From positions 5,374,001 through 5,434,000 of the forward strand of contig NC_092582.1 of assembly GCF_037975245.1 (NCBI RefSeq): 60,000 bases of DNA, written 5' to 3'. This document shows, piece by piece, positions 1 through 12,067 of the stretch. This DNA comes from Apostichopus japonicus. Its lineage: Eukaryota; Echinodermata; Holothuroidea; Aspidochirotida; Stichopodidae. The notes beneath the pieces were generated by a model. It had not been told where the DNA came from, searched no databases, and saw only the letters and a program-made list of their open reading frames with translations. Position 1 is the stretch's first letter. Every line of letters begins with the position of its first letter. A program made the position numbers and the translations under genes.

Positions 1-708
1 GCTGTATGTAATATATGAATATCAAACTATGGCCACGTAATAATGAGATAATGATGACGACATAACGGGATTGTAGGAGACGAATGCCCGGGGAGGTTTC
101 CCGTCCCGAACTATAGATACTGTCCCTTATTACGAACCTAGTCCAGTTCCTTTTACAATCGAATTTTCTCCTTGCGTATTGTGGTCCAAGTGCAATTGCT
201 CCCTCATATCTCTTTCTTTAAGGTGCATCAAGTTCCTGCGCGTAAAATTATGTTTTATACGCCTTTTCTTCGGTATCGGCCCGCGGCTAGGTGACATGGT
301 ATTTATATACTGACGCAGTCGCAGATAAAGTATGCCCAGAACCTAATCTTTGTTCTTTTTCATTTATTATATGGAAGTCAACTAGGGTGTTTTATGTTTG
401 ATCAAGATATACTATACACTTCAGCCATTCTTTACGTGCTCATCTGAGATAGGCCTAATGATCCATTAGTCCTCGCGCAAGGACATGGCGTAATATCACA
501 GCACATCCATCTTTTTAACACAATTATGCCATCCGTCTGTATATCTAACAATGCCGAAACTAGTTCAGTTGTATGGTTTGTAATTGGCCTTTGAGTTAAA
601 TGTCTCAAACAACTACGCATATACGGATATCCGAGAACAGAATTGCTTGCAATACATGACATACAGTTTTGATTAGAGACGAAAGATCAACAACTCAAAT
701 CGACTGTC
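1..708. other. noncoding DNA, no feature recognised
   Basis: I see no gene, repeat array or known element here. Short open frames in this stretch have no recognisable motif and no coding look. Confidence 0.5.
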
Positions 709-997
709 CGTTGGCGTACTAAGGGGGGGGGGGGTACTGACCAGTCAGGGGATGAATAACTTTAACAAACAATAGGAAAATTAAAGAATGAGAATTCCTA
801 AACATAATGATCAGTTCGAAGCTTCTCCAAAGATACCACCATCTTGCATCTAAGCAACCTTACATAAACAAAGATTTCTCAAAGGGAGGGGTCACCCCCC
901 CCCCCCCTCACGACGTCATCCCCAAACACAGCATTCCTTTCACGGAAGACAGAGGAAAGGTCCGCCTCGGGTGCCAATCATTTTAGGTACGCCACTG
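709..997. mobile_element. possible decayed hAT-like nonautonomous element
   Basis: The left edge reads CGTTGGCGTACTAAGG followed by a G run, and the right edge reads TTAGGTACGCCACTG, roughly its reverse complement. The layout (CAGTGGCGTA-like tips next to G/C homopolymers) matches the better-preserved hAT-like elements elsewhere in this window. The flanking 8-mers match only partly, so the TSD is not secure. Confidence 0.3.
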
Positions 998-1436
998 CCA
1001 CTTGCGTATTGCCAAAATAAGTCGGGAGCGACGCACGAATATATACTGTGCATCGGTTGCTATAATTAATAGCGTCCGACTCATTTCTAGACCCTAGGCT
1101 TCGTCCTAAAATAATAGTTCACTCATAGACCTCTACTCTACATGGTACGTCCTAACGAGCTTGAACCCCCCCCCCCAAAAAAAAGGCAACCCCCCTCCCT
1201 CCATTAATTTGCGCTCCATCACGTCTCGGTGTGAACATCCATTGGTGTTTTGTTTTACATCACACCTATATGCCTCAAGATTTCCTATGGTAACCGCTGT
1301 GACAATTTCAATTATCAATATCGAGAGAGAGCCTTGTAAGAAATGGATGCGAATTTCAACTGGATGCACAGAATATCTTCCTCTTTCAAGCTCTCAGTCA
1401 AACTTAAATCGTTTGAACTATCTCTAGTTAAACCCC
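998..1436. other. noncoding DNA with C and A homopolymers
   Basis: This stretch holds a C run followed by an A run near 1167-1186. Open frames on both strands around 1133-1427 cross these runs and have no recognisable domain. Confidence 0.4.
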
Positions 1437-1465
1437 ATGATGATGATAATGATGATGATGATGAC

Positions 1466-1564
<99 letters not shown>

Positions 1565-1623
1565 CACCACCACCACCTTCATCATCATCATCATAATCAT
1601 CATCATCTCTATCATTATCATCC
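1437..1623. repeat. (ATG)n then (CAT)n inverted microsatellite
   Basis: About 120 bp of near-perfect ATG/GAT triplets is followed at about 1565 by a shorter, interrupted run of CAC/CAT/ATC triplets. The second run is the reverse complement of the first, so the tract is self-complementary. The long Asp/His and Met/Ile frames here are a by-product of the triplets and are not genes. Confidence 0.95.
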
Positions 1624-1639
1624 TAATTAGACTAATGCG

Positions 1640-2278
1640 ATAGAGTCGATTACGATTAACTCACCCAGTGCCTATTGATGATATAACATCAGGTTAGGAA
1701 CTCACCTATTAACGTTGTCCAGCCTGCCATGGTTGTTACAAGTATATTTGAAAGTGGAATGTTGTCAATTCATAAACTTGTCAAAGTCTTCAGGTAAAGT
1801 AAGCTGAAGGGTTCTTGAAGGGTAGCTGGAAATGTTCATGAATTTGTTATGAAGTATTCTATCGAAGTTCCATCATATTTATATGAATCGCTACATACAT
1901 ATCGACTTCAACTTTTGGCTAAATTTTTACACGTCAAGTGTTATTATCAAAGGAAAACACCTCATCAAATAACGAGGGAGTTGATAGTCTTTGAACATGG
2001 ACCCATGTATTTTGTTTACGCCCGACCCTAAACTTTACCGTATATAACGTTAGATTCATTGGTATGCTTTTATTAATTTAATTTACACCCACGTGACTGT
2101 TTTTGTATTTCGTTAGTCATTACGCGCCCTCACTGTTATTGTCGCCGCAAGCAATTGACTTTCTCTTTTCCCCTTTTGGTCTTTCGTTTGATTTGTTGTT
2201 TTGTTTATATTTGTTAGCATGACAGCATCCGGTTGGGTAAATTCCCTTTTTTATACAAATGTTCTTTATATCATTAGG
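1640..2278. other. noncoding DNA, nothing recognised
   Basis: AT-rich sequence with no recognisable coding or repeat feature. Confidence 0.4.
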
Positions 2279-2512
2279 CGGAGTGTATAGCCTAGTGGTT
2301 AACGCCGGCGTCTCCCAGTCATGAGATCCCCGGTTCGATTCCCCGCCGACAGCAATGTGTGTCGTCAATAACAACTTCCTGACATGGACGTTAAATGAAT
2401 GTGTGCCGAGAGATTGGCTTCGGTCAGCTTGCGAGTCTATACGCCTCCACGGCTTCTTTCGCGAGTTCCTGCTTGCGGGAAGATCACATATACATACATA
2501 CATACATACATA
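2279..2512 (+). mobile_element. tRNA-derived SINE, family A, copy 1
   Basis: The head is tRNA-like, with an A-box region (TAGCCTAGTGGTTAACG) and a B box (GGTTCGATTCC at about 2332-2342). The body ends in a hairpin-rich segment (CGCGAGTTCCTGCTTGCGGG) and a CATA-repeat tail. The flanks ATCATTAGG (left) and ATCATAGG (right) look like a TSD. The same 3' body recurs at 11215-11305 and 19256-19495 on the minus strand, which defines a family. Confidence 0.85.
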
Positions 2513-2654
2513 CATCATAGGTCAAAGCACTTGTGCCGACAGTTTCTGCAGTACGGATACCCTGTTTATATCAGTTAACGGAATTTGGCATTTGACACTT
2601 GCAGGATATGGAACGCCGAAAGGGCATGTATTATATTGTTTACTTCTATGCTGT

Positions 2655-2837
2655 GTGTTATCATGTTGTTGTCTCTTTTGATGCTGTTGTCTGCTGTTGT
2701 CTCCTTCAACGTTGTTGTCTCCTTTGATGATGTTGTCTCCTTTGTTGTTGTTGTTGTCTCCTTTGATGATGTTGTCTCCTTCAACGTTGTTGTCTACTTT
2801 GGTGCTGTTGTCGGCTTTGATGTTGTTGTCTCCTTTT
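2655..2837. repeat. 18-bp minisatellite (GTTGTCTCC-rich)
   Basis: An imperfect tandem array of an approximately 18-bp unit resembling GTTGTCTCCTTTGATGAT. On the minus strand it reads as Lys-Glu-Thr-Thr repeats, which I take as a translation of the repeat and not a gene. Confidence 0.85.
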
Positions 2838-3560
2838 GAAGCTGGCGGCGCTGTTCACTTTTATGACGTCAAAACACGTATACAAATTCGAAGAATTTAG
2901 TGCTTCAGGACTAGCCAAAATGTCCGAGTGAGACCAGCTAGCCCATCTTGTAGGGCTAGGTTATACGAACAAAATGAAAGCAGAAATGAAATGATGGAAA
3001 TCTCTGTAAAATCGGTGCAGAACATACGAAAGTCTTTCAACCTAAGAAAAAGAGATATATGTGGTCAAGTTACAGGCACGTATACCTAGCCTAACGTTAG
3101 GTATATAATACATAACCTTAGTTAGTGAAACCATAGTAGTATTTAGTATATTATTATTATTATTATTAATAATATTAGTTTAGGTGCAACTGCAAGGAAT
3201 GTGAGCCATAGTGGGCTTTGCTTTCCCATTGCTGTTCATTGTGTCTTCAGTTTTTTCTCTCCTATAGGGCCCTTGATGGGGACTTGAGTGCCCTTCCAGA
3301 TCCCTTTTCTCTACTAAAATAAACCTATAAAACATGCCAAATGTCTGGAATTCTCCTTTAATTCTAACTTGACGATAACGTCGGCTCCGGCAGTCAAGTT
3401 TAAATTTTAATGTTAAACCTCTGTTTTGTAAATCCTAAGAACTGTACCAAAACATGTTCCTGTGACGTCACATAAACAACGGCACCCTAACATGGCATTC
3501 ACCGCATTGCAGTAGTACTGCTGTTGTATTGCACCGTTCATCAATTTGCCTTTCTTTTCC
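2838..3560. other. noncoding DNA, nothing recognised
   Basis: Apart from a short TTA/TAA microsatellite near 3150-3170, I see no gene or element. Confidence 0.4.
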
Positions 3561-3566
3561 GTATAA

Positions 3567-3891
3567 TAATAATAATGATGATAATAATATTTGATTTTTA
3601 TATAGCGCTTTACACCAGCGATCGGTCTCAAAGCGCTTTACAGACGTTATATTACCCCTGGTCAATGATAAGCTGTCCCAGAGACACTGCCTCCAGTCGG
3701 CAGCAGTTATATACTGCGCCCACTTGAATGACAAATTACCTCACAGGTACCCATTTAAACCCTGGGTGGAATGAGGCAAGTGAGTTAAAGCACCTTGCCC
3801 AAGGACACAACGTAATGAACTAGGCAGGAGTCGAACCAGCAATCCTTGGATCACGAGTCCGACGCCTTAGCCAATTGGCCATCACGCTCTC
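3567..3891 (-). mobile_element. tRNA-derived SINE, family B (GCGCTATATAA tail)
   Basis: Read on the minus strand, a tRNA-like head (TGGCCAATTGGCTAAGG as A box; GGTTCGACTCC as B box) leads into a body and then an AAAGCGCTATATAAAAATC tail. An ATT/ATC microsatellite closes the element. GTATAA occurs at both edges (3561-3566 and 3892-3897), fitting a target duplication. The element is essentially full length. Which named SINE domain its tail belongs to I cannot say from sequence alone. Confidence 0.85.
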
Positions 3892-3897
3892 GTATAA

Positions 3898-4782
3898 GGC
3901 ACCTTGTCGGACAACCAAGATAATAGAGTTGTTACAAGAGAGTCACCCGGACTAAGAGTCGACTCGAGTGCTCATTTCCTTGGTGACTTACCCATGACCC
4001 CGAAATGACTTGACCTCACTCGAGTAATTCAGAAAATATTCAGAAAAATATATATGAGTGGAAAATACCACAGCAATACTAGTTTGGTTACCAACGCTCG
4101 GCACAGGAAACGAAGGCTTACTCAATGTTATAAACAAGAATATTACGAATCACTCACTGTGTGGAAGCAGGGAGTTGTTATGGAACAACTCCCTGGCATA
4201 AGGCACGTACATAAGGGTACCAATGTGTGACATGCGCAATTTAGCGCCAAAATCTCAGTCACCTTTTATCATAAACCCCCTTTTCAATTTGTGTAATCTA
4301 GGAACCTTCAAAATTACAATGTGTAAATAACTTTTAAGGGCAAATGTGTGAATTACATCCTCAGAATACCTGGGTTATCTTGAAAATTGTACGCTTCACG
4401 TGTAAAAGGGACATAAAAATGTTTAAATTGCAGTACGTCACCATAAAACTTGTTTTAAGCCATGTTACTGTTTTATTATAATAACTTAGACAGTTTCTAT
4501 CTACAAGCATAAACCAATTCATTGATCAACAGGTTTATCTGATTTTTCTGCTTAACAAAAGGCGTTTCACATGTTTCACGCGAACAGAGGGAACCAAAGT
4601 TGTATTCCCAACTTATTTAAAACTTTGAAAGAAGTAAGTTGGCAAAAAACTATGAATGTTTGTTAAAAACCTTGCCCCGGAACTTAAATTTGAGATAGAA
4701 CTGGCATCTCATTAAATCTGGGAAATATTGACAATGTAACCATAAAGTTTCATAGAGTCTGTCAATATTTTATATTTAGAAT
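3898..4782. other. noncoding DNA, nothing recognised
   Basis: AT-rich sequence without a recognisable gene. No splice-framed coding segment stands out. Confidence 0.4.
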
Positions 4783-4895
4783 GACCTTTCCTTATATTTT
4801 GTAAACACGATATCTCAATAATGAAAGCTTGGACCATTGTCATATTTGGTGAGTAGGTGTACCACATTGAGTAGAAGAAGTATATTGTTCCTAGA

Positions 4896-6724
4896 CACTG
4901 GCGGATCCAAGGGGGGGCCAAGGGGGGCCATGGCCCCCCCAAAGGTGAGCCAAAAAGTGTTTCCGAACATCCGCTAAATCATATGATTGGAAATTTAAAA
5001 AATCGAGAGGAATAGCAGTGGTAGACTATTCTAAACCTTTTTGTTTTCTGGTTTAAAATTAAATGCAGAGCTCCCAACTGACCCGCAATTCGCGGGAATT
5101 AGACCCGCATTCTAACACCCAAACCCGCTGACCCGCATAAGCGTCCGAAAAAACCGCATTGTAATTGTCAAGTATACATAAAAAATTTGCATCAATTTTT
5201 GACTTAGCAACCATCATTTCTTTAGCATTTAGCATAATAGAGTATAAAACCCCCTTTACAGCATCATTTTAACCTCAAATTAGCCTATATTTCTTTTCAT
5301 TGGGGTGAGCAGCGAACATTTTCATGCCACGGGAAAGAATGAATTATCACCGTCTATTCAATTTATTGATGTTACACACAAAAAAATGCATATTTCTCAG
5401 AAAATTTTGGGTGACAAAAGCCTTTCTAAGTGCCACCATTTTACATGTAGGCATCACCAGGATTCCAAAAAAAAATCAAAAGGGGAGGGGGACACCCCCT
5501 CCCCTTATACCCTTCCCCCAGGACGGCGATTCGTGACATGGACCAGCATTTGCCTTCTCAAAAGTTGGGAGCTATGTAAATGTATGCATGGGCAGCGATC
5601 CTGGGGGGGGGGGGGGGAAGGGGGATATATCCCCCCATGAAAATGGGTGGAGGGGATGTAATACACCATATCCCCCCCCCCCACCAAATGCCAGGGATAA
5701 GAATATTTTCATGCCTACATTTATGTATCATCGTGAATGTACGGCTCATTTTTAGCTTCATTTCTCGCCTACCATAAACGCAGTGCGATTTTTTCAAATA
5801 AACCGTCTTTATCTTTATCACGGTATTGATATAGTACATATATGCACCCTCATAGTATTCATATAGGCCCTATAGTAGGCCTACACACGTACATGTTCCC
5901 TCGAACAGCTGAGAATCTCATGTTACCAGGGTAATGCTTAATACACGTTTCACCTGGATGCCCTAGCAATCGGTACCTAGGAATGTAACTATATGTGTAA
6001 TTGTGTATTGCATGTGTATAGGCCTATAATAGCCTGCATGAGGCCATTTTCTTCATCGAATAATATAAAAGAGCTCTCGAACATTCTAACGTAGCGCCTG
6101 AAACAAGATTGACAGGGGCAATTTTCCCAAAATAACACCCGAAATTAAAAAAAAAGTATTTTGCATCCTAATTATGAGATATTTCGGACATGATATCCCT
6201 ATTTTAAAGTTGGGTATATGCCGCTTGGAAACCTTGGGAAGTGCAGTTTCCGGCCATCTAGAGGGTTTGTAAATCCCCAAATTTTCTTGTACGCTTCGCG
6301 CCAACTCATGGTGGCGCTACGCTTAGATAGTCAACAAGGTCATATCCCCCCCCCCCCCCACTCGAAAGTACGGATCGCCGCCCATGAATGTATGAGCATG
6401 AGGATTTACAGTTTAACACAATTTGGCAGTTACAGGCTGGTTGTAAGAAATTTATAACCTATGAGAAATAAAATTTCTTGAGAAAGATGATCCCAACTTT
6501 GTTTTATAAATATTTTAGAAAATTACACCTGGGAAACATTTTTTTTAGAAGTAAATTAACATCACCATTGTACACTTTTGTCGCACCAAATTGCATCTGA
6601 GGGCATTCAGCAATAGAAAATTTTCCAAAGGGGAGGGGGGCACCCCCTCCCCTTAGACCCCTCCTCCATATCACTCTAATGCCACTTTGGCCCCTCCCAA
6701 ACAAAGGCCCTGGATCCGCCAGTG
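4896..6724. mobile_element. hAT-like nonautonomous transposon, outer (1829 bp)
   Basis: The ends CACTGGCGGATCC and GGATCCGCCAGTG are inverted repeats. The 8-bp TTCCTAGA lies on both sides (4888-4895 and 6725-6732). An 8-bp TSD with CA(C/G)NGGCG tips is the hAT superfamily signature. No transposase is encoded. Its middle is occupied by a second element (5588-6386), so its own sequence is only about 1.03 kb. Long G and C runs sit just inside both ends. Confidence 0.9.
5588..6386. mobile_element. hAT-like nonautonomous transposon, nested (799 bp)
   Basis: The ends are CATGGGCAGCGATCC and GGATCGCCGCCCATG, flanked by AATGTATG on both sides (5580-5587 and 6387-6394). The element therefore inserted into the 4896-6724 element after that one had landed. 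Near its right end, on the minus strand, lies the AGCGTAGCGCCACCAT hairpin module also found in the elements at 49584-51599, which puts it in the same family in opposite orientation. No transposase is visible. Confidence 0.9.
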
Positions 6725-7080
6725 TTCCTAGAGGAGTTCAAGGTCATTTGGGGTCACCAGCGGTCAAAATGTGAAACAACTTGTAAACACGATAACTCAA
6801 GAAGGGAAGCTTGGACCAATCGCGTATTTCGTGTGAAGAAGTACCACATTAAGTAGAAGAAGCCTATTGTTTTTTGTAGAGGTTTAATGTCATTTGGAGT
6901 CACTAGGTTGAAATGGTGAAAACCTTGTTAACACGATATCTCAAGAAGGGAAGCTTGGATGAGTCTCATATTTGAATGTAGTATATACGTTCAGTACAAG
7001 AAGCTTATTGTTTTTTTGGTGGAGGTCAAAGGTCAGTTGGAGCTACCAGAGGCCAAAATTGTGGAACCTTATTTCATAAT

Positions 7081-8484
7081 CTACCGTATCTCCCACCGAC
7101 CAGCCTAGTAAATAGCACGTGTTTACGCCTCCTTGGCATAGGAGGCTGTTGGGAATTGGAAATGAGCTTATGGGCATCCGTAGAATCCAATCAAGACTCG
7201 CGAGAAAAAATCCCTATAGCCTTCAACACGTCGCTCCACAGCCACACTTAGGCTACATGTATCGCGTGCAAAAAGGTGTACTCTTTGTACTTATAGCAGT
7301 GCTATTGGAAAGTTTCCGTCGTATTTCACAATTGTCTAGATTCACTGCCAAATAAAAACTTCAGGTTTGGAAGTATAGTTTACGAAACTTAACTGTCACC
7401 TAGTTAGATTTTTGACTATGACCAATCTCAATGCGAATTAATTGTGTAAACCGGTCATAGTTTTTCAGTGAGTTCACGTGTCTGGATCGGCTGTTCATCT
7501 CAAGTTGTGTAGTCTCTTCCACGTAGCTATCTGCATTCTTCTGCCTTAAAAGTTACGTTCGACACATCGTCACGTTTATGATTATGGGACAACTCGAACA
7601 AACCTGGCTAGGCCTAAGGGCAATTTATTAATTCTAGGCTAGCAACGATGGGGTAAATTGGGTTCGTTAACACAACAACGTGAAGAATACCAGTAAGAAT
7701 ACGAATAAACTTAAGGTGGCAAAACCTCTCCTAAATGATTTCTTAAGGCATTTTTTTTTTACATGCAATCAGTCATAATTCGCAAAATATACAACAATTT
7801 AAGGAGTTTTGAGACAAGTTTGCTGTTCGTGCTGCCAGGAAGTTTTGCAAACTTATTCACTCGCAACACCGGTGAGAGTGGGAGAAGGATGCTCTTTCAA
7901 CCTTAGATTTTTATTGCGTAAGAGATCGCTTTGATTCAGGCAGTGTAATGGAGTAATAGCGATGCTTTTCGCACACCAATCTGAAGCTAAAAGACAAGAT
8001 AAATAATTGGGAAATGTACGAATGGCGCTAATCGAGTAGCGGTTCAAAGTAGCAGTGAGGTACCGTATAGGCTTAGGACTCGCGCACACCTATAGCTACT
8101 GTTTAGGAGCCCTTGTGTAACAGAAGCCAAGCTCTATCTTCGTAGGTATTTTTGCAGATGTATTATTTGTTTTTGTTTCAGACACAACAGTAGACCTATA
8201 GCTGCTTATTTACGATTCTGCGACTTGTTATATTTAGTTCATCACTTACTTTGGGTGGAAAAAAAAACTTTACACTGCACTCAGAAACATAATTTTCCGA
8301 TGTGCAATAACGTAGCACCATGTATCTGCCTAAGTGCCTATAACCTTTGTTCATAGAAAGTATTGATATTGTTGATCTGTACTATGGACGAGTGAATTTT
8401 GTGTATTGGCGAGAAGCCTTTTTGTCACGGTCGCCAAATAGCGACTACATTTAAAATAATTTGTCACGCCTGAAATTCTTTATA
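7081..8484. other. noncoding DNA, nothing recognised
   Basis: Short frames (for example 7119-7355 and 7853-8089) carry no recognisable motif. I would not call genes here. Confidence 0.4.
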
Positions 8485-8869
8485 AAGGCATTGAAGACTC
8501 GCCCCAAACCGTGTGATGCCCTCTGAAAAAAAGTTAATTTTCCGTTGCTTGCAAGTGAAGTTTTCTTCTTGTCGCTACAAAATGCTGACCTTGTTATCTT
8601 TTATCAAGACCTGAGATCAGGGAGTTCCATAACAAATCTCTACTGAGATGTCCATCGCTGCTATGTACACTGTGTTGAGGGTATTGGCCGTAGCTGCATG
8701 TATTGACTGTACACTAGTGTCTAATTACCGACGGTAGCAAGCTGTGTGTGTATTTTCTGTGATCGATGGTGGTGTCTAAGACTTCTGCTACACCTCAACA
8801 CCTCATTCGAAACTAGGTCAGATTACCGGCATGAGACGTTTCTTTGTGCGCGAGTCTTCACTCCCTGTA
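8485..8869. mobile_element. TIR MITE, TGAAGACTCGC family (about 385 bp)
   Basis: The left end reads AAGGCATTGAAGACTCGC. The right end, reversed, reads CAGGGAGTGAAGACTCGC. TA flanks both. The family recurs: a diverged copy in opposite orientation lies at 52918-53110, and an isolated end at about 12303-12330. The TA target suggests a Tc1/mariner-like mobiliser, but no transposase is present to confirm that. Confidence 0.65.
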
Positions 8870-8899
8870 AATAGACGTCATAGATATTTTCATAGGCTA

Positions 8900-9262
8900 C
8901 ATGGTGTATGAATTTGCCATATTGAGTACAAGAATCCTGTTGCTTGTGAGGTCAAATCTTATTTGAGGTCATTAGAGGTCAAACTCTGAAAAGCCTTTTG
9001 CATGATATCTAACCATGGAAATCGTTGATACTTCTCATACTATGGTGCGTGGATGCATCACATTGAGTACAATACCCCTATTGTTTTTGGTGGAGTTGTG
9101 AGGTGGAGTACAGTAGACTGACCAATGTTTACCATGCCATAGCGTAATTGTACATCAACATAGTGGTTCAGGCAATTTATATTGTAACAGCTATTTCTGG
9201 TTTAAAAGCAGAAGTCTAGTGCAATGAAGCCATCGAAACCTCAATGCGTTTCGCATTCTGGT
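8900..9262. repeat. satellite unit plus shared terminal sequence
   Basis: AGGTCA-type satellite units (8948-9110) are followed by a terminal segment (about 9115-9262). That segment recurs, reversed, at 41930-42060 and in weaker form at 57255-57340. The terminal segment ends in the small palindrome AATGC-N5-GCATT (9243-9257). Confidence 0.65.
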
Positions 9263-11190
9263 TTATTTGACATTTCTGGCTTTACTATCCTTTAAAACAC
9301 TGCATAGGCTTAAACAATTAGGAAAAATTGAAATATAGTTACAACTCCTGTGGATGATTCACTCAATAGAATAACTTCCCTATGTAATTGATTTGGTAGG
9401 ACACCAACGTTTACACGTGGAACCTCCTTTTGATGGCCCGGTCTTGTCGAGATAAACATCAATTTTTTTTATGAAGTATTAGTTTAATAGTGAAATTTAG
9501 TCTGTTATCAATCATTTTCATTTACAAATAAGGAAGTAAGCCATGTATAAAGGAGGAGAATATATTATAATTAATAACATATTTAAATGTTACAGATTAT
9601 TGCCTAAAAAGTAACAATTTTTGCAAATTTTCAATCAAATTTAACACGCCACATTTGTCATGGTAAATTTCTTGAGCTTTTATTTAGTGTAGATGGATAG
9701 TCGCAACACAATAAGTACATGAAATTTAACATGTTGATCACAGTAGCGTGACAAATGCCCCCATGAAAGTATAATACATAAGAAAATACCAGTGGCCCCC
9801 TAAGGTATTGAACAACCCATAAGTTGCTTCGCTTAGAAAAATATGCCACAGATTTATTGACGCCAGAAGCGGTTCGAAACGGTCTTCGGTGGCTGCACCA
9901 ATGACTTGTACACTCACCCCAGAATATCTTATTCCCCGAGGAATCATATCCACAAAGGGGTTTTGTGCCATTTGAATTATGTACAATGGATGGTTGAATA
10001 ATGTTTAGCATGATAACCAGAAGTACCCACCTTCCCTGTGAGAATCAAAACGATCATTTAGCGTAGCTACTTGAATATAACCAGTACGTGGTCATTAATT
10101 CGAGATACAATAATCTAATATCTAGTTGGGACATACCAAGTGTTAATCATATGGAAACCTTTTGGTCTATAAACGGCCCGTTGTCGGAGAATTAAATGCT
10201 GTTGTATGCGCACAGGAAGCTTTGCGGTTTTCACTCTCTTTTACCTCAAGTATATCAAGCCAGTATTGCCAGGTTCATTTAATCAATTATCATTACTTTT
10301 CAAAAGCACCTCTCCAGGCATCAGTTCAAATATCCAGTATCCAATCATTAATTTGAATATCAAGTATGCACTAGTTACCTTAAGAGTGAATTTATCCAAC
10401 TTCAGTAGGCCCTATCAAAAATATTGAATCATTTTACTTGAGACGTCAATTATTCAAGGTTATGGTATACGCAGGGAACATTCAGTATGAAAATATAACA
10501 TGACCAAGAAGTACCGTGTGCAATTATAAGTTGGCAGTATCAAGTACTCCAAACTTGGCTTGAAAACTAAATAATTTCAAACATTAGTATTAAAGTAGTC
10601 AGTAATTATTTGACTATCAAACTTCACTCATAATTTGAGTATTCGATCCTTATCTTGAGTATCAAGTTTGCTATGCAAGTTTAGGTATGCCACACATATT
10701 ATTGTTATTCCTGATAAAAGTAGACAACGTTATTCGTCGTGCCGTCAATCCTGACGTGTCAGTTTCATCGTTTCATATATGTTTGACCGCTCTTCGGTTA
10801 GTTTGATAACAAATATATTTACTACTACACTCCTACGGGAGTGGGTATATTTCAGATTGTTATTCGTGTACTTACGATTTGTCGTCGATAATGCACTGTG
10901 GTCTAAACTGAACAATGTGTTGATACTATTGGCGGCCATTTGGGAAAGAAAATACAACGATGAAACAAATAAAAAAGAAAGAAAATTGAAAAAGTAGAAA
11001 TATGAAAAATAAAACAAACATAATGTAATACCAATGTAAAAATTGTGAAAGGCTGCACTTAAAAAGAGAAATAAAAATAAAAAGACAATCATGTAGCAAA
11101 ACATTTCAAACACATGCAACTGAAGGGTGAACAAGGAGCACAGGGAAGACAAAATTGATCCACTTGTCAGAAAAAAATAGATCAATCGCC
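9263..11190. other. noncoding DNA, nothing recognised
   Basis: Frames at 9658-10011 and 10745-11185 (minus) are Phe/Leu/Tyr-rich or lack motifs, as expected for AT-rich noncoding sequence. Confidence 0.4.
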
Positions 11191-11191
11191 A

Positions 11192-11310
11192 ACATCAAAT
11201 GTATGTATATATATGTATATTAGATCCTCCTGCAAGCAGGAACTCGCAAAGAAGCCTCATTGGCTTATCAAAGCCGCAAGCTGACCGAAGTCAGTCTCTT
11301 ACATTCATAT
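11192..11310 (-). mobile_element. SINE family A, 5'-truncated copy 2
   Basis: Read on the minus strand this is only the family A 3' body (CTGACTTCGGTCAGCTTGCG through GAGTTCCTGCTTGCAGGAGG) and an ATACAT-rich tail. The tRNA head is missing, which is typical of 5' truncation at integration. Confidence 0.85.
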
Positions 11311-11392
11311 TTGATATATTGTAAGCAAATTGTAAGCAAATCATATTTGATGTATTGTAAGCAAATAGAAGATGTATTGTAAGCAAAAGAAC
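11311..11392. repeat. short tandem repeat (TGTATTGTAAGCAAA)
   Basis: About four imperfect copies of a unit containing TGTATTGTAAGCAAA directly follow the truncated SINE. Confidence 0.7.
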
Positions 11393-11802
11393 ATTCGCAC
11401 GAAATCAAAACGAACGTTCACGTGAAACGAACGAACGCCTATGAACTTAAAGGACAGATGCCGCTGTTTTGGTTACTTTCACCGTGTTATATTACGAAAT
11501 GTAGTTACGACATCATGTATGCATTGGGGAAGTGGACCCAATTGACAAACCTGATTGGCTTCTTCGCTTTTCCTTAGCAAATCTGCCAAATCAAAGGAAA
11601 ACATAAGATAGCTTGGGAGAAATGTGCAAGACCCTAGTATCAATCTATAGCGTTGCTGGGGGCGTTCTCCTGGCAGTACAGCAAATAGATACGGGAAAAT
11701 AGCTTTGTGAAAAAGAAAGGTACACTAGGCTACATACTCGGGTCTTAACAAGACTACTTTCAGGGATGCAAAGTTTATTGTAAGGGTGTTCATAAATGTT
11801 CT

Positions 11803-12067
11803 GACAGGTGGGTGGAAATTTGTGACAAACGGGATACGAGTGTTTGTACTATTACGTTATATGTTAATAGGTCCTTATCACGGCTATAGGTTTGATTATA
11901 TTTGGTCTTGAGTTGGCGGAATGCACCATTACGGACGGATTCCCTCTTTTGTTCGTCCATATATTTCGAAATTATTTTAATCACGTACCCCATAGATCAC
12001 AATACAAACATTACGCATTTACTTCAGTTTTTAAGTGTTGATATATAGATATAAGGGTTCAAACAGG
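11803..12067. repeat. 260-bp direct repeat, copy 1
   Basis: This segment (gacaggtgggtgg to ggttcaaacagg) recurs at 12733-12991 in the same orientation with scattered substitutions and small indels. The function is unknown and no coding frame is shared. Confidence 0.85.

Larger units (their letters stand above)
4783..7080. repeat. AGGTCA-type 145-bp satellite, interrupted by hAT
   Basis: Units resembling the main array at 55690-57190 (aacacgatatctcaag, aagcttgga, taccacattgagtac, ttcaaggtcattt) occur at 4783-4887 and 6725-7080. The reading of a single unit is broken exactly by the transposon at 4896-6724. About three units remain. The element 7023-7035 is an exact AGGTCAAAGGTCA. Confidence 0.85.

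Noticed and set aside
1343-1643. Poly-Asp/His and poly-Met frames
   Set aside because: Pure translation of a triplet microsatellite; no start context, domain or splice frame.
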